A DNA stretch of 64,000 nucleotides from Onchocerca lupi (GCA_028564675.1 JAOVVO010000037.1:124001-188000), one strand, 5' to 3'. Shown: positions 11,368 through 24,166, counted from the stretch's first letter. Numbers and translations are program-made. Notes: generated by a model from the sequence alone, not told the origin.

Positions 11368-13573
11368 TTACAAACTTTTAGCAAGCTGAATTATATTCGG
11401 AATTTTCTTCTGCAAATGTTGAAGGATATCAGGTTCTATTGATCGGATAATCATCTGCTCCACGGTGAGCGCTGTTTGGGTATAAGAATCCGCAAAATTT
11501 TTTTGTGGAGATTTTGTAGACCACCATTTTGCCCTCAGTCCGATATCACTATGTATTGCTTCGTAAAAGACCTACAAATGCTTACTTCGAAAAATTTCTT
11601 GCAGTGATGATGAACAAACAAATCACTTATTTCGTAAAATGTTGGATATTGAATTACTAAGTTGACTTATAATGTTTCAATTTTTAGCGTAACTTCTGTA
11701 TTAAATTCTCTGACCACTGTATTGAGTATAGAAAAAATTCTCCTACCTAAAAATTACATCACAGAATAATAAAGAATCAAAGGAAAGCGACAACTAACGT
11801 CGGATAGAGCTGCGAACTTGTTAATTAGAAAATGACATGCTCGTCAATTTTGTTTGCCTTTCTAAGTAGAGCTGACAAAAACGTCACTAATCAATTTGCG
11901 CAAATGCGAGAAAACTACTTACAGCATTTTCGAGAAATATAATAAATTAGTTTCTATAGTACATTATAGTTGCATAAATTGTAATAACTGTAATAATCTG
12001 GAAATTGAAGGAAAAAAAAGAAAAAAAAAACGGACCGTTTGCCCAACTTCAACCACGTCATTTAAACTTTCGGCAAACAAGTTGCCATTGTTGCCTCCCA
12101 TCCAAGTTAAAATTGGACACATCACTTTTTCATCGCAACCGTTCATCACGCAAGCCATCAAGTGATTTACCCATAAAATTATTCCACTACCTAATAAAAG
12201 CTTGACAAGGATAAAACAACAAAGTTTTTTAAAATAATATCTGGTGTTATAAAGCTTTGTAACAACAGGATAATCAATTGTCTTTTTACTGCAACGGTCA
12301 TTAAGTGTACATTTCCTTCTTCATCATTTTAGAGAGGATAAAATTGCAAAAACAAACAAACATCTATATATTCATGAAATATAACCACTGTGATTACATT
12401 TAAATTATTAAACCAAAGAACTATATATAGGTCTCTATAATTATATAATTTTTTTAATTCTAAGGAAACACAACAAATTTGTCAGTCCTTTTAAAAAACC
12501 TTCACAGGAACAATTTCTATGGGAAGAACTTAGATGATAAAGAGACTGACCGTATAAGAATTTATAAATCAAAATACCTCGTTTTATAAGATCATTACAG
12601 GAATTTTCATCACCACCACCACTTAGAACAAAAGATGCAGCAGCATTTAAAACCGTAATTTTGCTGGCATATTCAGCAATCCAATTGCAACCACATCTAG
12701 GAGCTTGTGAACGAATGCGAACTATGATGGCATCACCAACAGTCAAATAACTATCCAATTTCGCTACCTCGGTTTGTTGAAAAGCTGAACCAGGAATGAA
12801 AACTGTACCTAGTTCATCATTGATAGCATATGCATATGTTTCAGTTACCGATGTGGTTGTGACAATCTAAAATACTATTGAAAATTTCCCGATAAAACTT
12901 ACTTATCTAATGGAAGTGCCATGTCAATCACTGATAAAATTCTTAATTCTTCAGATCTCGCGATAAAAATATTAAATGAGACTTAGAACCTCGAACCATA
13001 TCAATTTCTAAATAATATTACTAATGCATTCTCGACAAAATGAGCTGAATTCTTAAATCCTCTGCATAAATTGTTAATTATGCTTTACTGTTTTCAGTTT
13101 AAATGAGAGATACCTGTTGAAAGTTGCTAATCTGATAACACGGCGCTTGATATATGTCATTGTTTGATGATGGTGTTACCTGAATCGAGATAACTCTACT
13201 TAGGATTATGAAATTATAATAGTTTTGCCGGTTAACAAAGATTGCTAATAACAAAAATCTACAGACATAAAATAATCTGATTATAGATTATAGGGGTCGA
13301 CAACTAAATTCTAGTAAATATGAAAGAAAAATTTGAAAGCACCTTTGTGGCTAGCCACTGGCAATCGTTCTTGCCTTGCTGTGGTATCGCTGTGAAATGA
13401 ACAATGTCACCAGCCTTATAAAAAAGAGTTAAATCGGAGCTAAGACAATTTTTCGGAAGAGCTGAACACGGTGGAACGAATACACTCCCGTATTTGTCAC
13501 TTGTTAAATAAGCAAATTTAACATCGACACGAGTTATTTGCCCCGTTGATGAGATCTCTTTTTTCCTTTCCAT
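11368..13573 (-). CDS. Protein with three cold-shock/S1-like (OB-type) repeats, family unassigned
   Basis: Five exons join in phase: 13573-13343 (ATG), 13179-13114, 12866-12578, 12190-12036 and 11571-11368 (TAA), encoding 314 residues. The same module appears three times, at about residues 10-77, 100-165 and 197-265. Its pattern is GxIxxV, then FAY or YAY, G-S/T-VF-V/I-P, a variable loop, then VGD or AGD-x-V, and a closing Trp-containing strand (CQWLATK, CNWIAEY, KWWSTK). The beta-strand spacing resembles cold-shock or S1 OB folds that bind single-stranded nucleic acid; that relation is inferred, and the RNP motifs of true cold-shock domains are not clear. The residue-247 junction uses a GTCCGT donor. 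An acceptor-like TTGCAG lies six bases before the ATG and could be a trans-splice site. I do not recognise the family. Confidence 0.7.
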
Positions 13574-14486
13574 GAAATTCTGCAACGATAAGATACCATT
13601 TCTACCACATATCAAACGAAATTAACTAGAACAATACCTACGCTAAATTACACACATGTAAAAATATACATATATATTTTCTACGAAGGTACCATGAATT
13701 TTATTCATCAAAATTCAATTGGAAGCAAGCACCATAAAATATTAATCGATGGAAGAATAAATATAATGCAACTTATTGTTTTCATTGAATTACAAAGAAA
13801 ATACCCTGAATTACATATCATATTTTCCTTGTCAACAAATTTCATTTCAGTTTCTATTCATTTAAGAAAAAAACCGGTATTTTAACACGATTTCCCTACA
13901 AAATAACATTCTATAGAACAGGAAAACTGCTTTTTCGAATGAAATTCTGCTGAAACAAAACGAAGGAACATAACACAATAATAATGTAAATTAGTATATA
14001 TTTGATATTACAAACAATAACTGTACCATTACATGGTAGGCTTTTTGCGTGTAAGCAGTAAAACCAGTCTAAACAATAAATCCTAACAAGCCGAAAATTA
14101 CTGCCCTATCGGACAGGTAAATAAATGCTAAAACTCCATGATAAAATGTAAGAGAGCAAAATGAACACTTGTTTTAAAAGCAACCGAATTTGAAGAGCTA
14201 ACTGTGAATCGTTCACTGGCAAGTAATCATCAAAGAAAGGTGGCGATATGAAGTTACATATATAATTCTTATTTCTCTTTAAATTTCAGTTACTTAATTT
14301 TAATTCTAAAAAAAAAAAAGACTCATTATAAGCAATTGATTCTATAATACATCAAAATAAACATCTTTAGCAAATAAAAAAAGGGAAGGCAAGTGCAAAA
14401 GAGTTCCCGGCTCAAAAGTGAATTTGTAAAATATATCACTTTCAAATATTCGCTTTAATATGATTAAAAGAGTTTTTCGTAGTTCT

Positions 14487-17400
14487 TTACAAAGCATCAT
14501 GGTGTACTACTTCCTGCACTGCTTTCTTCACACCTTCCACAATATTATGAAATGCTCGAACAGGATCGCCGTCCATCGGGCAAGAAGCTCTTATTCGATT
14601 CATTGCCATTTCAGAAATCCCATAGTAGTGAACAAATGCAGCAATAACAACGCATACGTGAAACAGTTGATGAGACTGGAACTGAAAATCAGAGCCAAAT
14701 GATCTTCTGGTTTAACTCAATCCAAAAGGAAATAAACAGGTTTATTCCAAACAATAACAGATTTGTAACTCCGGTACTAAAAGTGAAAGTTTACGATGCT
14801 AAAAAAAAAAAAAAAAAAAAAACATGCCAGAATATCACATTTCCCAGGAAAAAATCGTTCCGGAGTACGCGTAGCATACAACAATGTGCCAAGAATATAT
14901 AAGGCAGCCATTAATAAAAGCCAGTGAAAGCTTGCAACTTCGAACAATGTACGCACACCATCAGTGATCATGAAATGAACCGTTGGTACTACTCCTGAAA
15001 TCAGCTATGCTATGCATAAAATCCGATAATTCAAAATTGAAAAACAAAAAATGCAAAAAATTTGACATTCAGCACGTTTCCCATTTACTGCAAAGAAACC
15101 ATTTCTATAATTTGATAATCGCAATACTGAGATGAAGACATAATGAGACGTGGATATCTTCTTACTTGCAATGATTTGAAAAAAAAAAAAAAAAATTATA
15201 ATCAAATCAAACTAACAAAGAAAAGGAAATAGTTAGATTCAGGCTAGAAGATAATACTGCGTGAGAGGTGAGGCTGAACTGAATTTTCTTAAAATTGCAG
15301 AAAATTTTCGAAATAAAAAATCAAACTGCAAAAAAAATTTACCACTACATCCCAATGACAAAAAAACGCCAGCTCTGAGAGGTCGATATCGCGATTCACT
15401 GAATTTATCCCACAATGAAACAACAACTGCAGCCAAACCCAAGACACAGACCATTGCAATGTAAGTTATTTTCGGCTCACGTCGACAATAAAAACCGTAA
15501 TATAACCATGGGACGAATGAGCCAATAATCAATAATGATATACCCAAATAATCTAATCTACAATTAAATTTCTACTATCGCATAATTATTTTTTATATTG
15601 GTATTGAAATTATTAAACTTGGAAAAAATATAATATTGAGAACATACTTGCAAAAAATCCGGACCACAGCAACCGAATGACAGCTAACCGTATGGAAGGT
15701 GAATGACATACCAAGGCAAATAATTGCTCCAGCAAAAAAAAAGGAGAAAACAACTTTCTCTTGGAAACGAATGTCAGTATCTGGCCGAGTCATAAACCAA
15801 GCAGCCAATAATGCAAATGCTAGACAACCTACAAAAATTTTATAAATTTCAATTAACCGAACATATCATTCAGCAAAAATATATGCAAATAAGAAGAGTC
15901 GCTAAAGTTTAAATTTCTTCAAATCATCAATTTTCCTTTTGTAGCAATTCTTTTAAAAGGAGCGACACATTTTAAACTGTTCTTCCAGTTATTTTTTGTC
16001 GACTTTTTGCATCTTTTTTTTTGTCATTCCAATTAGTACATAAATGAGACACGAAAACTCTTCGTCTTATTTTTGCTTCCACTTGAATATCTCGAAAACG
16101 CACCAATTAAATGAGTCCAAATATTCCCAGTTTCAGTATGAATAGATAATATGCTACGAAAACATTGCGCAAAACTTGGCAAAGGTGGCCGATGTCCATG
16201 CCTCAAATATTCGTTATCTTGAAGCCATTCTGGCAAATATTCGAATTTTTGCACACGCCAAGTCGCCTCCCAGGACTGCAAGTTTAACTAATGAATGACA
16301 TTTTGAAATCCCTGAACTGCTCTAATTAGAAAAGCATAATTTAAAATTAGAAAATTACAATTTAGAACTAAACTGAAAAAAGTAACAATTTTATAGTTCA
16401 TTTATGAAATACTAGCGCCGGCGCACAAGTAAATACCATGAATTAGGAAAAATCTGGCGCATGCAGAACACAAGAAAGCAAACGAACAAAAAAATGACAA
16501 AGTGGATCATCAATATTAAGAAAAACTGCAAAAGATAAAAAAATGAAAACGAAAAAAAAAAAATCACACTGCACAGATAATTTAAAATGTTTTGTGCAAG
16601 TATTCTCTTATCAATGTCGAAAAGCAAAAAATTTCATCATGAAAATGGAAGCAAGAAAGAAATTTGCTTGCATCGCAAACTGAAAGGGTGATGCCTAAAC
16701 TGAACATTTCACTTGGAATACCTTTTTCACGAAAAGTTCTCCATCGTCATCCTGCCCATATTCTTCTTTCACTTCTACCTATAAATATGAAAGTCAATTT
16801 CTGCTTCATGTGGACTGAACACAAATTTAAATATTATTAATACAAATTGATTTAAACGATACAATACGGAAACGACATCACACAATGTAAAGAAGTAACT
16901 TCTTGACATTGAAGTAACTTTTTGATGTATCCAACTAATTTATCTCACTAATTTGTGATTTGTATCTGTTACTTATTTTCTACAGCATTATTATTACTTC
17001 AAAATGTCCATCATCTTCGCCTTTCACACCATCACTTTCATCCTTCGCACCATCATCCAAGCGCCATTTATCACCACGTTTTCGACGATAATGAACATTT
17101 GTACAACGAGAGATAACTTCATCGGAACTTCCTTCCGCATTATAAGTGTAACTGTGAGAAAGGGAACTCGACCTTTGTGACGGCAAAAGTAACTCTGAGT
17201 CACTTCCTGATAAAGCACCTTAAAAAATGTAGATCAAAAAACTAAATCACCTTGAGTGGAGGCACCATAACCAAAATATTTGTCAACTTATAATTAGAAA
17301 TAAGATTCAGGGAAAACTTACCGTCACCTTCGTCGTCTGTGTTGGGCTGAGAAGTGACTGTACTCCGAGTAACAACAATTTCAATAGGATCGCCGTGTCT

Positions 17401-17920
17401 TCCGGTTTTCACTACCTTGAAATTTCGAAGATCTTAAGTCTCCAAAAATAAAAGTATCAAAACTTTAAGAAATTTAATTCTATAATTATGTGGAAATTCA
17501 TAGATCAACAATTTTTATACTGGTTTATATAAAGCTATTCGCCAAATACTTTTAAAATTATTTGTCAACTTTATAAATAACTTCGAATATCTCGAAATAG
17601 TAGAAAAAAAAATTAGGCTTCAATTCAAGAAATATATACAACCGGCTATATACTACGTCCACGGTAAAGCGGTAACGTGTATATAAAAGATGAATAATGG
17701 ATGAATCGCACTTTAACGGTAGAGAACTATAAAAAAGAAAAATAAATACTTCAACAGTTGTTGATTCTTCCAATAAATGTTCTGGATGACGTTCACGTGG
17801 TTTTCCATCGGTCATTATTTCTTCAGCTTCTTGTAAAGCTTCATTAACATCCAGCAAAAAATTTCCAGACCTTATTTTATTACATGGCAAAGTTGTATCG
17901 CTAATTTCTTTACTATCCAT
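14487..17920 (-). CDS. PAQR family receptor (adiponectin receptor-like)
   Basis: Nine exons: 17920-17750 (ATG), 17415-17322, 17218-16998, 16778-16722, 16275-16104, 15828-15648, 15557-15343, 14994-14828 and 14681-14487 (TAA), 490 residues. Every junction keeps phase. Residues 1-181 form an acidic, hydrophilic, Ser-rich tail, presumably cytosolic as in AdipoR. The PAQR core follows: WLQDNEYL..GHRPPLPSF (198-216), HTETGNIWTH (227-236), then seven predicted membrane segments. The zinc-site histidines of AdipoR1 are all present: H284 (SFTFH), H430 and H434 (SHQLFH). KLDYLGI and PGKCDI motifs also match. Members act in membrane lipid homeostasis and, in mammals, as adiponectin-responsive ceramidases; C. 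elegans PAQR-1/PAQR-2 regulate membrane fluidity. The last intron needs a GC donor (14827-14826), leaving Leu where the family has Trp after CDI. The residue-57 to 181 exons are less conserved but frame-consistent. Confidence 0.93.
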
Positions 17921-19020
17921 CTATGTGAATTGTCGTCGTACAGTCACCTCAAAGTGTTTACAAATTAATCAAATATTGTTTTGTCAGTATGCCAATTAAT
18001 TTACAATGCTTCGTACTTGCTTCACAGTGAATACGTACGATGATCAAAGATTCTGGAATTGAAGAGCACATTTCATCAACAGATCAAGTTATGAAATCTA
18101 ATGATTAAGATAACAATCATCAGTGTTATCCTAACTATCACAAACTTCAAAACAGCTAGTCTTTTAACCGTTGAGATTTGCAATCAAAACAATCTATGGT
18201 AGCGCACAATTTAAATTTAAATTATTCCGAATTTGTTCACAAAGAAATTTTTCAGTGTTCCATTGAAAGTGGAAAATGTTTGATGTTAATGAATAATAAT
18301 ATGCGATACAGCAGAAGAAAAAGGACGGAAACCTTTATCCTACTGATTTTTTAAAAGAATTTAAATCATTTAAAGGAATCTATCAAGTACAAGAGGTACA
18401 AAAAAGTACTTTTTTTGTACTTTATAGGTTTCGTAAAATGATGAATAATTCTAGAAAAAAACCTAAATATGAAAGAATGAGCAGGTGAACAAGCTTGCAT
18501 CAGCATTCATTTATATTTCGGTGATATCACGATCTTTTGTGCAAAGATATGTGGTGATTTTCAGTGCACAACAACAAAGCTCAAAAATCATTACTTTAAT
18601 AAATCTCTCAACTGCAAGTATAGAGTTTACTTATAAATCAAACTTGTAAAATTTGGAGAGTATAACGGAGAGTTTCCTACTTTTATGAAACAGAGCATCA
18701 ACGAAATCAAAAGATAAACATGTCCTTGCCTCCAAACTCCAAACATAATCGATAAAGAGAGCATAAATCAGTGCTTTGCATTCTTTGTGACAGTTTTTTT
18801 ACTCGTACAAAAAGATATGCAATAAGCACCATCTATCCGATCGAACTCACAACTTATCATTCAACAATAAACGGATTTCTACTTAGGATTGTAGTATCAC
18901 AAAATATGCAACACTGATATGCCTCATATCACTCTGACTATACCCACCATGAAATTGCAAATATGTTACTTAAAAAAAAAAAAGAAAAACGTGGCAAAAG
19001 TTTGAAAAGTTCCTGGACGT

Positions 19021-19076
19021 AGGAGAGAGGGAGGAGAGGAGAGAGAGAGGGAGAGAGAGAGAGAGAGAGGGAGAGA
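19021..19076. repeat. (GA)n microsatellite
   Basis: About 56 bases of almost pure GA/GGA purine repeat on the plus strand, with interruptions such as GAGG. No coding context. Confidence 0.9.
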
Positions 19077-19750
19077 TCAAAGAGCTATCATTGAACTGTA
19101 CTGTACGATGATGTTAATTTAAAAAAAAAAAAAAAAGTTATTTCGCATCCAACTGTGATGGTGCCGCTGTGTTAAAGACCAAAATTGATGTTTACTATGT
19201 TCTTATGAGCCATAATGTGCAAATAAATGATGAATCACATGTGTCTATTAATTTCTAACTTTCAATTCAATAATAATTTTCAGTTTTTTTAATTGAAATT
19301 ATTTGTTTAAAACCAAAATAGCAATCAGAAAAGATGAATAATGGATTATTTCATCAATTTCCACATTTTAAATCACAACCCAAGTAGTGGACTTTTAAAA
19401 GTTACTTTCAAATTAACTGGTGAATCGTGAAAGTAATGCTCACAACAGCATATGTTAACATGGAAGAAAATTATAGAAATTTTCTCATTATTTCTAATTC
19501 TTATTTGAGATTTAATAAATGAGGAACTAAAATGTCCACTTGAAATATAGCAACATTGCAGATAATTAATAATATTGGTGACAACATTTCGTTGTCCTTT
19601 TGTCTCATTTTTCATTCCTTCTCTTTTCCCATTCTTTCGTTAACTGACAATTTACCGATTCTTAGATTCTGAAAAAAGACTCTGTTCTATTATCAAAAAA
19701 CTACTTCAATTTATTGTCAATTTTAAATTGTTTTCGTTTTGAAAAGTGGC

Positions 19751-20192
19751 ACCATGTAACAATGCTCAATCCGTGCAGTTCAACTTCTTAAAAGATAAAG
19801 CTCCGATCGAAAAGATGGAAATTTTTTTGGAGAAATTTGGTATTGACTATGCGACAAGCACTCATCACGTCGATAAGAATTCTCGAAATTATGTAGATGG
19901 AAAAAAGTAAAGAATTTGTCGAATATGTATTTTAGAGAATCGAAAGTTCTTTACGAATCCGTGGAATATAAATATGATGGCATCAATATGCAGAATGTTT
20001 TGCAGCTATCAATTGCTCAACAAATGTAGTTCCACAGAAAAGAAGATCCATGTATTCTGAGAAATATCAGGAAATCAAGCCTGGCAAAATTTCGAAATAA
20101 TTTCAATTTCAAAGAAAAGTTTGCACCATGTTGTGCATCCATAGGAACACATCTTTCGGCGAGATGCGATACGATGCGAATTGCCTGGTAAA
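19751..20192 (+). pseudogene. Probable eroded coding relic or unresolved small gene
   Basis: From the GTG GCA CCA TGT codons at about 19747 one frame reads through CNNAQSVQFNFLKDKAP and FGIDYATSTHHVDKNSR to a TAA. After a 29-base GTAAAG..TTTTAG gap, too short for a normal intron, a frame continues with VLYESVEYKYDGINMQ. It meets one TAG and goes on to FAPCCASIGTHLSARCD, ending at a GTAAAT donor-like site (20191-20196). The frames look protein-like and cysteine-bearing, but one stop and the tiny gap interrupt them. I do not recognise the family. It is either a decayed gene or a real gene with unusual introns. Confidence 0.3.
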
Positions 20193-21361
20193 TTTAAAAA
20201 AGATCAAACTAATGACACAGTGTGTTCTGTTACAAAATTATAATAAAACGAAAAATGTTGATGTTAGAACTATTGTTGAGAGCATACTTAAAATTTGGAG
20301 CTGCTCTTGAAATTTCCAAACTATTCTTCCTTTCTACGGTTTACTGAAAATAAAGTATGCGTGTTTTGTTGTGCTCAAATTGTATTTCTAATATTTAAAT
20401 CCGATATTGAATGTTAATTTAACTTTTGCTCTTGTTGTTGTGCATATAGCAGTGCACAAAACAAATATGGACACATAATTATAAATTATGACAACATAGC
20501 GGAATTGTTATCTTCCAGTTTTATAAAAGTAGATGTGAAAAAAGTTTTTGAATAAACAGCTTAATTATTTGGTGTCAGACAGAACCAATCTATAGTGTGT
20601 ATTACTAATGTTAAGCTAATCGTTATTGGAATTCAAATATATATGTAGAAATCGAGAAATAAAACCTCAAAACAGAATACTAGGGGGAAAGGAGGGGGAT
20701 AACAAAAAATTTGTTCTAAAAAGAAATCAAATTTCCCTTTTCATCCTGGCATTGCATTTTATAGTTAATAAGACTTAATAGTACTATGATTAAGAGGAAA
20801 TTACATACAAAACCTATTTAAAAGATGGAAAATATGCTCCGCATAGTAATTATATCTGTATATTAATATCATTATGGCATGTATCGTGGTATTTTCGAAA
20901 ATTTTTAATATATATTTGAATTTTTAAATGTATTTAAAAAATATATACACTTTCATTCTAGCATTACATTTGGAGTAATTAGCTAGCCAATACATACGAT
21001 TTATGCCATTTCATCAGTACTGCTTAATTTTGAAACGCCTTTCAGATCAAACAATAAAGTACTGAAAAATTTTCCATTGTTTGCCTCAACAATCACCATA
21101 CAAATGAAATTTCCTGCCTGAATTATCTTTATTTTTAAAATAAAAAAAAAAAAAAAGTGTTAGCAAAAATATTGTTCTGAACAGTTATAGGTTCTACGGT
21201 CCAAAGGAGCTCTTTTATTTGATAAAATACGCATTTTTATCATTTCAGCAAACTAAATTTTGCATGTTGAAATACCTATTAAAGTTTGCGGCTTGAAATA
21301 TTCCTGTACATTTCGGTGCTAGTTTTGCTCGTCTACTTTACTCCAAACAAACATCATGAGG

Positions 21362-21664
21362 TTATATGTCATTTCGTTGTAAAATTTCCAATAAGTTCAG
21401 GCATGTTCTGTCCAAAACATAAGAGAAATAATCATGGTATCCTACATCGGCGATATTCATGTCACATCGAGAATGGTTGCCAATTCGGGATTGATGATAT
21501 GGAAGATACATAGAAAGCTTTTCCAGCTTTCTCATTATTACCGAGTTGTCAACAATTTCACTGCCAACAACGAATCCATGGAAAATAACCACCAAGCAGT
21601 ACAAACACAGTTGACAAATTCCTCTAGCTTCGTTCTGTTTAAATATTTTTCTAACTTTGAACAT
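21362..21664 (-). CDS. Candidate small secreted protein (100 aa)
   Basis: An uninterrupted ATG-to-TAA frame of 100 codons on the minus strand. Residues 17-36 form a hydrophobic stretch (LCLYCLVVIFHGFVVGS) that looks like a signal peptide or anchor after a basic N-terminus (KVRKIFK). The rest is hydrophilic with two cysteines (RCD, RTC). The local GC content is above the surroundings. Against it, the plus strand is also open over much of the same stretch, and I know no homologous family. Treat as a hypothetical. Confidence 0.25.
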   Translation of the reverse strand: MFKVRKIFKQNEARGICQLCLYCLVVIFHGFVVGSEIVDNSVIMRKLEKLSMYLPYHQSRIGNHSRCDMNIADVGYHDYFSYVLDRTCLNLLEILQRNDI

Positions 21665-22225
21665 TGGTTATTCTGCATCATCTTCGTTACCAGGCATTAG
21701 TCTAATTTCCTTTTATCCAACATTTTCTTCATCCCTCAAAATTGTTTGCGATAATAAATACATTATTAGAGAAGCGAATTTCTTAACAGTTCTATGATAA
21801 TAATATTCATGCCACTTCTGCAATCCAGTATGCAGAATACTGCCTCGAGGAAACATGCGTTGCACGAATGTGAAATGTTCCGGAATAGACTGTGCAATCC
21901 ATTTCGAGAGATCAATGCAAGCAACTTTTGCATGCATGCAATGTCGAACTGCTATTATTTCATGAATGTTTGCATGCATGAATCGGCATCACTAGAGCAA
22001 ACATCAAAAATAAGCTTTAAAAATACAGGAGTAATGCATTCCCTTGCTATTGCAACTGCGATACAACAAAGCATTCCTACATGGTTTGGATAACAATTAC
22101 TAAAAATCAGTAGGCTAATCGAGCCAGAATAGAATGAAAACAGTACGGCACGCATTTGTGCAAACATTAGAAGTGGTAGATACGGACGATGAAAGGGAAG
22201 TAGACATTACCGCCTCAGGCCGTAC

Positions 22226-22267
22226 ATGTGTGTGTGTGTCTGTGTCTGTCATCTGTCTGTTCATGTA

Positions 22268-22335
<68 letters not shown>
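22226..22335. repeat. (TG)n / (TGTATG)n microsatellite
   Basis: About 110 bases of TG with phased TGTATG units, ending in a pure (GT) run of over 30 bases. It creates spurious open frames of Cys-Val, or Thr-His on the other strand. Confidence 0.95.
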
Positions 22336-22336
<1 letters not shown>

Positions 22337-22433
22337 TGGAATGCTTATGTCATGTTGGGGGTGGAGGTGAGTGTGACATTGAACAGTGCGTGCCGAATTT
22401 GCATCTGTAGGAGCAAAAGTATTAGTAGTTGCT

Positions 22434-22480
22434 GCAGTAACAGCAGTAGCAGCAGTAGCAGTAGCAGTAGCAGCAGCAGG
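22434..22480. repeat. CAG/TAG trinucleotide-rich stretch
   Basis: Imperfect trinucleotide repeat of GCAGTA and GCAGCA units, 100 bases from the TG microsatellite. No supported gene uses it. Confidence 0.8.
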
Positions 22481-23672
22481 GACCGGAACAGTATCGATCG
22501 TGGTTGTACGCAATTGGGTACCTCTAACCTACGCTTACTTGAATGAACCATCCATCATTGTGCCTCCCGGCGACAACTACAAATCACAACTGTAGCTGCT
22601 AATCGAGCATTCCAAGCACACCAAAAACTCCTTCCACCGTACCTTCCACTTTTTTCATTTTTGTATTTTCCATTACTCAAACAATCATCCAAGTGCTGAG
22701 GCCTGTTTGCAATTCTGCTCCTTTCACTACAACTGTATCATTCATCATCTTATCATCGATTTATCATCTTTTTCTTTCAAGCGTAATTTCACCGATGGAC
22801 ACCATCTTTGTCTCTCCTGCAGTCCCTGTCTGACATCATATTCTTCTCCAGGAAACCAAATTAAGCAGGTGAAAATATTCAATGAAAAGTATAATTTTTC
22901 ACTCTTTGCCTCAACATATTTCTACTATAGACATAATAATCACAGGAGGAATCAACGGACAAAAATGATTTCTTCCGAAAAATTCCATCTTTGTATGCAA
23001 ACTTTGAATAGATTCCGCAACGGACAATTATCTACGTGTACTTACGTATAAGATGTATGCATGTGTTTCACAAATGAATTTTCATTCATCGCTCTACACT
23101 TGAGGTTATAAAGTATTTTAAAAATTTATAAAATTTTTATAAAATGGAAAGGCCTTTTTATTGTAATATAAAAGACGTAGTTTTCAATATTCTTGAAAAA
23201 CTATCCAGTGCATGAGATAAAAATGAATGAATAAATGATTTGAATTTGGAATTTGGCTTAAATTAGAATTTGCAATCTTAGGTTAACTTTTACTAATTTT
23301 AATTTTTGTACGAACCAATAGATATCAAAATAATGCAAAAATGACAAAATGTGAAATGAAATTTGTGACAAAATTTGCAAGTTCTTTGTAATATTCTGCT
23401 GAAAATTTCATACTCTCTAACATTTGAAAAAATCAAGATTTAGACTAAGCATTTGAATGAGATAAATCAATAATGAGTGTGATTGTTAAGTCCGCGTGAT
23501 TTCTATTGGTCATTTTTATTTGCACTGTATCCCAATTGATTCCTGTATTCGAGTAAGGTTCTGGATATCTATTTGTCCAAGTAATATTTATGAGATTGTC
23601 GTTAGCAAAAATTTCAGAAATTCTAGAAACTAACATATTCAACAACGATTTATATGATGAAAACAATGATGA

Positions 23673-24166
23673 TTAGACACTGGATGGATTCAGATAAGCA
23701 GAAGTTTTTGTCAGATGGAGCAAATACAGGGCCAGTCGAAAATCATGCCAGATTGACAATTCTTGGTTTCTGTGCTCGCTGGAGATGAGATGAGCTGAGC
23801 TGAAAAGTAGTATATTTGTGTAGCAATAGCGAAAGCAACGATATTTGCATATTCGATAGTGCCGTGTGATTGAAGAAACTTGATGGAAATTCTGAATGAA
23901 GCAAATTTATCGCTGATCATCTCGTCAAATTTCTCCACTTACTGTGTCATTGATGTGACTGATGTGTTGAAGTTTTGACTGAAATGGTATGCCTGTGTTT
24001 GCGAGTAATATGAATTGAATTGTTTGCCCCAAGGGCGTTTTTTCTTCTTCACTTCAGATTGCTTACCTCGTCTGTTTGCCCTTCTGGTTAGCATCGCTGC
24101 TGCAGCATCAGACGTCGGCGCACATGTGCTGAAGGCACTACTATATTCGTCTTCTTGATTCTCTCC
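23673..24166 (-). CDS. Unassigned basic protein, candidate 3' exons
   Basis: Two minus-strand exons join in phase: 24166-23943 (GTAAGT donor) and 23799-23673 (TTTTCAG acceptor, TAA stop). The first reads ENQEDEYSSAFSTC, then an Ala run, then basic residues (LTRRANRRGKQSEVKKKKR) that resemble a nuclear localisation signal. The second adds about 41 residues ending LNPSSV. Together about 116 residues. Composition is GC-richer than the surroundings. Upstream exons could include the basic frame RSWKRKRRFLR at about 24290, but I could not join it cleanly in phase. Family unknown. Confidence 0.35.

Larger units (their letters stand above)
17921..21361. other. Mostly non-coding spacer
   Basis: AT-rich region upstream of the PAQR gene, so its promoter should lie near 17921-18200. 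No other supported gene; an eroded coding relic (about 19750-20192) and a GA microsatellite are listed separately. Confidence 0.45.

Noticed and set aside
22115..22513. 132-codon minus-strand frame with Thr-His and Ala-Thr repeats
   Set aside because: It is produced by the TG and CAG-type microsatellites, which open several frames on both strands; no splice or homology support.
22707..23051. 114-codon plus-strand frame
   Set aside because: It starts at TTG with no acceptor that makes sense and no recognisable protein features.
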